This document shows, one piece after another, positions 26,705-33,537 of a DNA stretch of 33,537 nt. Both the position numbers and the translations under genes were made by a program. Location of the stretch: NCBI GenBank assembly GCA_016928095.1, contig JAFGLL010000095.1, positions 1-33,537 on the forward strand, written 5' to 3'. The notes under the pieces are model-generated. The model had not been told where the DNA came from and made no database searches. It worked only from the letters and a program-made list of their open reading frames with translations. The number at the start of each line of letters is the position of its first letter. The first letter of the stretch is position 1. Origin of the DNA: Thermoplasmatota archaeon (GTDB lineage Archaea > Thermoplasmatota > Penumbrarchaeia > Penumbrarchaeales > Penumbrarchaeaceae).

Positions 26705-28402
26705 TCATACATTCTGCTGTTGCACCTTCGCCCATGTGTCTTTGAGGGTTATGGTCCTGTTCACGATAAGATCGCCTTCTTTCGTATCGGGGTCGATCGT
26801 AAAATACCCCAGCCTCTCGAACTGGAAACGGTCCCCCGTGTTCAATCCGCCGACCGCGGGCTCCACCCTGCAACCTTTCTTGACCACCAGCGACCCGGGG
26901 TTCAGGTATTCGGTGAACTCTCCTTCCTCTCCCATGGGGTCCTCCACCGTGAAGAGCTTGTCGTAGAGCCTGATCTCTGCATCCAGAGCATGCTTGGCAG
27001 ATACCCAGTGGATGGTGCTCCTAACCTTTCTCCCGTCAGGGGCGTCCCCTCCTCTCGAATCCGGGTCCACCCTGCATATTAGCTCCTTCACCTCCCCTCC
27101 CTCTTTCATCACATCGGTACAGGTCACCAGGTAAGCGTTCCTGAACCTGACCTCCCTGCCAGGGGCCAGCCTGAAGAACTTCTTGGGTGGGTCCTCCATG
27201 AAGTCCTCCCTCTCGATGTACAATTCCTTTGCGAAGGGTACCTTCCTCGTCCCGGCAGAGGGATCCTCCGGATTGTTGATGACATCCATCCAATCCTCGT
27301 GGTCATCGGGCAGGTTCTCGATCACCACCTTCAACGGATCGAGAACACCCATGTACCTGGGGCAGCTCCTGTTCATCTCCTCGCGGACGGAGTGCTCCAG
27401 AAGCTCCAGGGCTATGGTTGAGTTGATCTTGGCCACCCCTATCCTCCCGCAGAAGTTCCTGATCGCTGACGGCGGGTACCCCCTCCTCCTCATTCCGGAG
27501 ATGGTGGGCATCCTCGGATCGTCCCATCCATTGACATACCCGCCCTTTACCAGCTCGAGAAGCTTCCTCTTGGACATCACCGTGAAGGTCAGGTTCAATC
27601 TTGCGAACTCGATCTGCTGTGGGTGGTACACACCAAGCTCATCCAGGAACCAGTCATACAGGGGTCTGTGGTTCTCGAACTCCAGCGTACAGATGGAATG
27701 GGTGATGCCCTCTATGGAATCCTCCAATCCGTGGGCCCAGTCGTACATGGGATAGATACACCATTCATCTCCTGTGTTGTGGTGCCTTGCGTGGAGTATC
27801 CTGTACATAACGGGATCCCTCATGTTCATATTCGGGTGCCCCATGTCGATCTTTGCCCTGAGGACCTTATCACCATCATTGAACTCCCCCGCCCTCATCC
27901 TTGCGAAGAGGTCCAGGTTCTCCTCCACTGTCCTGTTGCGATAGGGGCTCTCCCTTCCGGGGGTCGTCAGTGTCCCCCGATATTCGGAGATGGTAGCCGC
28001 ATCCAGGTCGTCCACGTAAGCTTCCCCCTTCTTTATAAGGTCCACCGCCCGGTCGTGCATCATCCCGAAATAATCGCTGCTGAAGAAGAGCCTGTCCTCC
28101 CAGTCGAAACCCAGCCACCTGACGTCCTCGATGATGGAATTGACGTATTCTTCCTCTTCCTTGGTGGGATTCGTGTCGTCGAAACGGAGGTTGCATTTCC
28201 CCCTGTACTCCGATGCTATCCCGAAGTTCAGGCATATGGATTTTGCGTGGCCGATGTGGAGGTATCCGTTGGGTTCCGGGGGAAACCTTGTATGGACCCT
28301 TCCCTGGAACCTGCCGGTCCGGTCATGCTCATCTATGATCTCCCTGATGAAATCCCTGCCGGTCTTTTCTTCGTCCCCCATATCGGGCACCTTCCGATCA
28401 TG
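26705..28402 (-). CDS. glnS: Glutaminyl-tRNA synthetase (bacterial-type GlnRS)
   Basis: '[56 protein letters not shown]', '[43 protein letters not shown]', 'TVMSKRKL', '[18 protein letters not shown]', anticodon-binding '[26 protein letters not shown]'. Matches the E. coli GlnRS layout closely. Likely start at the Met of [14 protein letters not shown], not 28435. Confidence 0.96.
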   Translation of the reverse strand, partial: HDRKVPDMGDEEKTGRDFIREIIDEHDRTGRFQGRVHTRFPPEPNGYLHIGHAKSICLNFGIASEYRGKCNLRFDDTNPTKEEEEYVNSIIEDVRWLGFDWEDRLFFSSDYFGMMHDRAVDLIKKGEAYVDDLDAATISEYRGTLTTPGRESPYRNRTVEENLDLFARMRAGEFNDGDKVLRAKIDMGHPNMNMRDPVMYRILHARHHNTGDEWCIYPMYDWAHGLEDSIEGITHSICTLEFENHRPLYDWFLDELGVYHPQQIEFARLNLTFTVMSKRKLLELVKGGYVNGWDDPRMPTISGMRRRGYPPSAIRNFCGRIGVAKINSTIALELLEHSVREEMNRSCPRYMGVLDPLKVVIENLPDDHEDWMDVINNPEDPSAGTRKVPFAKELYIEREDFMEDPPKKFFRLAPGREVRFRNAYLVTCTDVMKEGGEVKELICRVDPDSRGGDAPDGRKVRSTIHWVSAKHALDAEIRLYDKLFTVEDPMGEEGEFTEYLNPGSLVVKKGCRVEPAVGGLNTGDRFQFERLGYFTIDPDTKEGDLIVNRTITLKDTWAKVQQQNV

Positions 28403-28507
28403 CATGAACAAAATAGTACTAAATATACCTGTCAATGGAGTGCGGTTCCTCCTCCGCTTTCACGTTAGCAGCCGGACACCCGGAGTGGCGGTGGATGGAA
28501 TTCTTGA

Positions 28508-28675
28508 TCAGGTGTCCTCGTTCATATTCTCCGTGCTGTTCAATGTGAACCATACAGTGATTATGAGCGATCCCGTCCCGATGGCACCGATCACCTCGTT
28601 CCCCGTGAGGAATACTCCGCCCACGGTAATTACCAGCAGGATTATCGTCAGTATCAACCAACCAGCAGGTCGCAT
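28508..28675 (-). CDS. 55-aa small membrane protein (not in the supplied ORF track)
   Basis: MRPAGWLILTIILLVITVGGVFLTGNEVIGAIGTGSLIITVWFTLNSTENMNEDT*. Two predicted TM helices. SD-like GGAGG on the minus strand (TATGGAGGAAATGGC-ATG). Confidence 0.6.
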   Translation of the reverse strand: MRPAGWLILTIILLVITVGGVFLTGNEVIGAIGTGSLIITVWFTLNSTENMNEDT

Positions 28676-28883
28676 GCCATTTCCTCCATAGGACCCATGG
28701 ATGCCCCGGATATGGTCCTATCTCTTTCTCTGACACGAAGATGACGTGGTCCATATTCATTAAGAGTTGGGGATGTCCTGGGGACCTCCAATTCCTCCCC
28801 GGAACTCTGTCAATCATGTCATGACCGAACTCACGACCACAAACGAAAGAATGACAAAAGAGTCCAACAGGTATATCCAGCGG

Positions 28884-28901
28884 TTACAAATTGATTTGTA
28901 A
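28884..28901. promoter_or_regulatory. Perfect palindrome TTACAAAT-TG-ATTTGTAA (operator-like)
   Basis: 8-bp arms with 2-bp spacer, about 15 bp upstream of the TATA-like AATATATG preceding the DOMON-b561 gene. Confidence 0.45.
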
Positions 28902-28995
28902 AATCATTGGTAATCATTAATATATGCTACAATAATGTCCATGAAGGACCGGAACGGGGTACCGATCCAGGTTTTTTCCCGATAGAGGTGTCGTT

Positions 28996-31900
28996 ATGCA
29001 GACCCATTCTCCGAAAAAGAGAGAGCCTGTAGGAGAAAATGAGACTGGTCATTTCGATCGGTTTGCCACATATCTATTGACAGGTCTTTTTTTACTTTCA
29101 GGATTAGTGTTGAACAATGCAACTGAAGAGGTTTCCGGTGCGGACCCCACTATCGATGGTACGATCGGTCCCACGGAGTACGAGGACTCGATAAACATAG
29201 ACGAAGGGAAGTTCGAACTGTTCTGGACGACGACGGGGTCCACGATCTTCATCGGAATGAGAGCAGAAGCGACAGGATGGTTATGCCTGGGTCTGGACCC
29301 TGTCAACATCATGACCAACTCGGATATGATCTTCGGAGGAGTTGACGCCGGGACACCGTACATCTATGACGCATGGTGTACGAATGACGTCGGTAACCAT
29401 CCGGAGGATACAACGTTCTCCGGTGGGACCTTCGATATCGATGAATACGACGCTACAGAGGTCTCGGGTACGACGACGGTTGAGTTCAAGCGGGCCATGT
29501 CCACGGGCGATCCCTACGACAAGAAGTTCGTCAACGGCACCAAGATGAAGGTAATGTGGGCGACACACAAGGATAGCGATGACTGGACCGACGAACACGA
29601 CGATGCCGAATATACGACGATCACTCTGGACGGGACACCCCCGCCACCTCCACCGGTCTCGGATGAGTTCGACGGTGTCATCACCGATGGAGAATACTCG
29701 AACAGCACCACGTTCGATGGAGGGAATTTCCAGCTTTTCTGGAAGGTCAATGAGACCAACATCACCATCGGTATGAAGGTACTCGCGACGGGATGGGTTT
29801 CCCTCGGGATCTCGCCAACGTCCATGATGCTGGGCGCTGACTTCCTGATGGGAGGATATGAAGGGTCCAGGGCCTACGCCGAAGACCATTACGCTACGAC
29901 GACCACGTCGCATGTCCTGGACACTGACCTCGCCAGCGGGACCAATGACATCGATGCGTTCAATGCCACCGAATCCGGGGGTTGGACCCATTTCGAGATG
30001 AGGCGCGCGCTCGTCACGGGGGATCCAAACGACAAGGACATCATGATCGGAACGATGAACATCATATGGGGATACAGCACATCCGATGATCTGGCAGCGA
30101 AGCATACGAAGGTGGGCTATGATACCTGGAGAGTGGATGCCGCTCCTCCTCCACCGCCCCCCCCCCCACCATCCAATGAACTGGATGGGGTGATAAATGA
30201 AACCGAGTACGGGAACATGACCAAATTCGACATCGACAGGTTCGAACTACATTGGAGGATCAACGGGTCCGTCGTTTACGTCGGGATGAGGGCTGAGACG
30301 ACAGGCTACATCTCCATCGGGATCGATCCGACGGAGATGATGAAGGATGCCGATATGATATTCGGCGGCTTCTCGACCGGATCATCATACGCCGAGGACC
30401 ATTATGCCACAGGCACCACCGGCCCCCATCTGAGGGACGAGGACCTGGGTGGAACCTTCGATCTTTTAGCATACAACGCGACGGAAGATTCAGGGTGGAC
30501 GACCTTCGAGTTCAAGAGGAACCTGACCACTCCCGACACCTATGACAGGACCATCCCTTCGGATGGAGAGGTCACTTTGATCTGGGCGGTGGGACCCACG
30601 GATGACGTGACCGCGACCCATTCGAGGAGAGGCACCGCAATATGGAACCTATCGATGTCCGAGCCTCCTCCACCCCCGCCACCTCCGCCTCCGCACGAAT
30701 CCGATCTCGATGGGATCATCACTGCAGGGGAATACACCAATTCCACCAAATTCGATTCCGACCGTTTCGAGCTTCACTGGAACGTTTCGGGCGATATGAT
30801 ATTCGTCGCCATGAAGGCGGAAGCCACTGGATATATTTCGATCGGGATCGACCCGACAAGTCAGATGGCCCAGGCGGATATGATACTTGGCTGGGTCGAT
30901 GGGGACAGAATAGCGCATGTTCAGGACATGTTCTCAACGGGAGCGCTGGGCCCTCACCCTCTCGACACTGCCCAGGGGGGCACCGATGATATACTGGATT
31001 ACAATGGGACCGAATACGGAGGCTGGACCACAATCGAGTTCAAGAGGAACCTCTCCACAGAGGATACCAAGGACAGGAATATCTCGACAACCGGGCTCAT
31101 GACGTTGATCTGGGCATTGTCGGATTCGGACGATCCATCGGCAGCTCACACAAGGAGAGGTACGACCACCTGGATGATACGTTCCAGTGGTGGCGAGGAG
31201 CCGGAACCCGAGCCGACCGGAGAGATGGACGGTATGATCGCCGCTAATGAGTATGATGATTCCCAGACCTTCGGCGGAGGTATGTTCGAGGTATACTGGA
31301 AGATATTCAACAACTCCATCGACCTCGGTCTCAGGGCCCAGACCACCGGATGGTTGTCGATCGGGTTCGAACCAAGCCGTTACATGAAGGATGCGGACAT
31401 GCTCTTCGGGTGGGTGGACGGGAGCGGTATCCCGCATGTTCTCGACACCTTCTCGACAGGCGATTACGGCCCCCACCCGCCGGATACCCAGCTTGGCGGA
31501 ACATCCGATGTCTCATCCTACAATGGGACAGAGTCGGGTGGTTGGACCACCATAGAACTGAAGAGGGCTCTCTCCACCGGAGACACCTACGACAAGGATA
31601 TCCCAACTGAAGGGTCGATCAATATCATCTGGGGGACCGGGTCTACCGACAACTACGAGGACACTCACACCGATAGGGGTTCCGGGACCCTTCTCCTCTA
31701 CATGGATGAACCGGTTCCGAACCAGGATCTCGATGGTATCGTCACGGCCGGGGAATACGAGGATTCTGCCACCTTCGATTTCGAGAACTTCCGCGTTCAC
31801 TGGACGATCATAGGGGACAGCATAGACATGGCGATAGTGGCTGCAACCACGGGATGGATCTCCATCGGGTTCGATCCGGAGGACCAGATGAACAACTCCG

Positions 31901-33390
31901 ATGTGATCCTCGGATGGGTGGAGGACGACGGGAAGGTGAACGTTCTTGATGCATTCTCCACGGGACCCCTTGGTCCACATCCTCCGGACACCCATCTCGG
32001 TGGCACGAAGGACCTGATCGCTTACAACGGAACGGAGATCGATGGCCACACGACCATCGAATTCACGAGGAAACTGGCAACCGGGGATGCATACGACAAG
32101 GACATCCCGACCGCGGGGACGATGAAGATAATGTGGGCATTCGGAGAGACGGACGATTTCAGTGATTCTCATTCCAAAAGAGGTATAGGTACCCTTACAA
32201 TGGGCCCGGAGATACCCGATGATGACGATGACGACATCTCCGGTGACCTGGACGGGATCATAACCGACGGCGAGTATGATTTCAACGGGACCTTCGGGGA
32301 CGGTATCGTGGAGCTTCACTGGAAGGTCCACGAGGACAAGATCTACTTTGCTATGGTAGGGAAGACTACTGGCTGGGTGTCCATCGGCATTGATCATTCC
32401 ACCGCCATGGCGGATTCCGACATGATATTCGGCTGGGTTGAGGATGACGGCACGGTCATGGTCGTGGACGCATATTCCACCGGTCCGATAGGGCCGCATC
32501 CTGCAGATTCGGACCAGGGAGGAACGAACGACATCCTGGATTTCGGAGGGAAGGAGATCAATGGAGTCTCGACCATCGAATTCGTGAGGAAGCTCGTCAC
32601 CGGGGACCGCTATGATAATCCAATACCGACGAACGGCACTCCTTTGAAGATGATCTGGGCCACCAGCGCCTCGGACGATTTCAATGCAAAGCACGACAAG
32701 GTCGGATACGGGACCATAAATATCGGATCCGGTGAGACGACCAGCGAGGACGTTGTGAAGCTCTGGCCCATCCATGCGATGTTCATGACATTGGGCGTGG
32801 GAGGAATGGTCCTCGCGACCATTGTTCTCTACAGAAGGAAGTGGAAATCGTTCTTCAAGTTCCACATGTGGGTGATGACCGCCGCAGTGATATTCGCTGT
32901 CGCGGGAACCGTGCTTGGGGTCATAATGGTCGAGAACTCTACAGGGGTCCACCTGAGAGTACCCCATTCATGGGTAGGGCCGCTGACACTTTTAGTGTCG
33001 TTGTTTGCTCTTGGGGTCGGCTTCTATTTCAAGTATACGAAGAACATGAAGCACAAGAAACCCTCCCGCAACATCCACAAATACGTGGGCTGGACAGGTG
33101 CGGTCCTGTTCGTCCTCACAACTATATCGGGATTCCTTCAAGCGCTCGTCCAGGCCAAAGAGACCGCCCCGGTCTGGTTCATCATCGTCGAAGCCTTAAT
33201 CCTTACCCTCCTGGTCGGAACCGGGATATACGTAGTTCTCATGGGCAGGAAGAAGCCCCCGGTGAAACCATCGACCCCTTCACCTCCCCCCCCACCTCCG
33301 GTGGAAGAGAAAAAGGAACCTGATGAGGGGCCCTCACTTATCGAAAATGAACCGCCTTTAACGGGACCACCGGAAATGGATGAGGAATAA
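28996..33390 (+). CDS. Secreted/membrane protein with seven tandem DOMON domains and C-terminal cytochrome b561-like transmembrane domain
   Basis: Signal/TM 'FATYLLTGLFLLSGLVL'. Seven repeats of 'DG.I...EY..S..F....F.L.W...(~30)TGW.SIG..P...M..ADM..G...(~90)IWA....DD....H..RG'. C-terminal four-His TM region 'IHAMFM', 'KFHMWVM', 'VPHSWVG', 'NIHKYVGWTG'. SD-like GAGGTG before ATG. Confidence 0.92.
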   Translation: MQTHSPKKREPVGENETGHFDRFATYLLTGLFLLSGLVLNNATEEVSGADPTIDGTIGPTEYEDSINIDEGKFELFWTTTGSTIFIGMRAEATGWLCLGLDPVNIMTNSDMIFGGVDAGTPYIYDAWCTNDVGNHPEDTTFSGGTFDIDEYDATEVSGTTTVEFKRAMSTGDPYDKKFVNGTKMKVMWATHKDSDDWTDEHDDAEYTTITLDGTPPPPPPVSDEFDGVITDGEYSNSTTFDGGNFQLFWKVNETNITIGMKVLATGWVSLGISPTSMMLGADFLMGGYEGSRAYAEDHYATTTTSHVLDTDLASGTNDIDAFNATESGGWTHFEMRRALVTGDPNDKDIMIGTMNIIWGYSTSDDLAAKHTKVGYDTWRVDAAPPPPPPPPPSNELDGVINETEYGNMTKFDIDRFELHWRINGSVVYVGMRAETTGYISIGIDPTEMMKDADMIFGGFSTGSSYAEDHYATGTTGPHLRDEDLGGTFDLLAYNATEDSGWTTFEFKRNLTTPDTYDRTIPSDGEVTLIWAVGPTDDVTATHSRRGTAIWNLSMSEPPPPPPPPPPHESDLDGIITAGEYTNSTKFDSDRFELHWNVSGDMIFVAMKAEATGYISIGIDPTSQMAQADMILGWVDGDRIAHVQDMFSTGALGPHPLDTAQGGTDDILDYNGTEYGGWTTIEFKRNLSTEDTKDRNISTTGLMTLIWALSDSDDPSAAHTRRGTTTWMIRSSGGEEPEPEPTGEMDGMIAANEYDDSQTFGGGMFEVYWKIFNNSIDLGLRAQTTGWLSIGFEPSRYMKDADMLFGWVDGSGIPHVLDTFSTGDYGPHPPDTQLGGTSDVSSYNGTESGGWTTIELKRALSTGDTYDKDIPTEGSINIIWGTGSTDNYEDTHTDRGSGTLLLYMDEPVPNQDLDGIVTAGEYEDSATFDFENFRVHWTIIGDSIDMAIVAATTGWISIGFDPEDQMNNSDVILGWVEDDGKVNVLDAFSTGPLGPHPPDTHLGGTKDLIAYNGTEIDGHTTIEFTRKLATGDAYDKDIPTAGTMKIMWAFGETDDFSDSHSKRGIGTLTMGPEIPDDDDDDISGDLDGIITDGEYDFNGTFGDGIVELHWKVHEDKIYFAMVGKTTGWVSIGIDHSTAMADSDMIFGWVEDDGTVMVVDAYSTGPIGPHPADSDQGGTNDILDFGGKEINGVSTIEFVRKLVTGDRYDNPIPTNGTPLKMIWATSASDDFNAKHDKVGYGTINIGSGETTSEDVVKLWPIHAMFMTLGVGGMVLATIVLYRRKWKSFFKFHMWVMTAAVIFAVAGTVLGVIMVENSTGVHLRVPHSWVGPLTLLVSLFALGVGFYFKYTKNMKHKKPSRNIHKYVGWTGAVLFVLTTISGFLQALVQAKETAPVWFIIVEALILTLLVGTGIYVVLMGRKKPPVKPSTPSPPPPPPVEEKKEPDEGPSLIENEPPLTGPPEMDEE
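29148..32735 (+). repeat. Seven in-frame DOMON-domain repeats (approx. starts 29148, 29661, 30175, 30697, 31219, 31723, 32240)
   Basis: Protein-level repeat of about 165-180 aa. Linkers are Pro-rich after repeats 1-3, Glu/Pro-rich after repeats 4 and 5, and Asp-rich after repeat 6. Confidence 0.9.
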
Positions 33391-33537
33391 ATGGTAGCCC
33401 CACCCAGGTCCTTCTTACAATTGAGTGTTAGGCTTTTATCATGATCGGTCCTTAAGCACTCAACTTGCGCAAAATCAAATGAGAATATAATTATCTGGTG
33501 AATTTGCTAAGTTCGAATCTGGTCGGTGAGATGTGAA

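Noticed and set aside
26705-28402. Archaeal GluRS instead of GlnRS
   Set aside because: The [25 protein letters not shown] signature, VMSKRKL motif and C-terminal double-barrel anticodon domain match GlnRS specifically.
27623-28468. 281-aa plus-strand ORF antisense to glnS
   Set aside because: GlnRS is unambiguous on the minus strand; the opposite frame is open by base composition.
28131-28691. 186-aa plus-strand ORF at the 5' end of glnS
   Set aside because: Antisense to glnS and the small SD-preceded membrane ORF; no family resemblance.
31513-32967. 484-aa minus-strand ORF antisense to DOMON repeats 5-7 and the start of the membrane domain
   Set aside because: Product of codon bias in the repetitive GC-rich sense gene. 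The sense strand has clear DOMON and b561 motifs; the antisense translation shows no recognisable domain.
1-33537. CRISPR array or transposase/IS element
   Set aside because: No regularly spaced direct repeats and no transposase, integrase or Cas motifs were seen in any supplied ORF.

Overview
The window looks archaeal, most likely Thermoplasmatota-like. It encodes RIO1 kinase and aIF1A, genes have TATA-like promoters, and there is a tRNA-Glu. The lineage is inferred, not proven. The content is mostly cell-surface and secreted proteins around a few housekeeping genes. Housekeeping: RIO1, aIF1A, a class I aminotransferase, a bacterial-type GlnRS and tRNA-Glu(CUC). Surface/secreted: (i) a PKD/TIG/FN3 protein with an embedded putative papain-like Cys/His/Asp site; (ii) a NosD-like beta-helix/cadherin-like protein followed by a tandem-wHTH regulator; (iii) a putative clan CD (gingipain/caspase-like) peptidase with a PA14-like domain inserted; (iv) two tandem lipoprotein serpins with divergent reactive loops; (v) membrane glycosyltransferase-like proteins and small anchored Ig-like proteins; (vi) a 1464-aa protein with seven DOMON repeats and a C-terminal cytochrome b561-like membrane domain. 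The strongest candidate for an undescribed system is (vi). Every DOMON repeat keeps the Met and His equivalent to the heme ligands of the cellobiose dehydrogenase cytochrome, and the membrane domain has four well-placed His. This predicts up to about nine b-hemes in one surface polypeptide. Other items: a duplicated tRNA-Glu 3' end (att-like scar), an 11-C tract in the DOMON gene, operator-like palindromes, a glycosyltransferase whose conserved WWDE motif lies upstream of any usable start codon, and a small SD-preceded membrane ORF missing from the supplied track.
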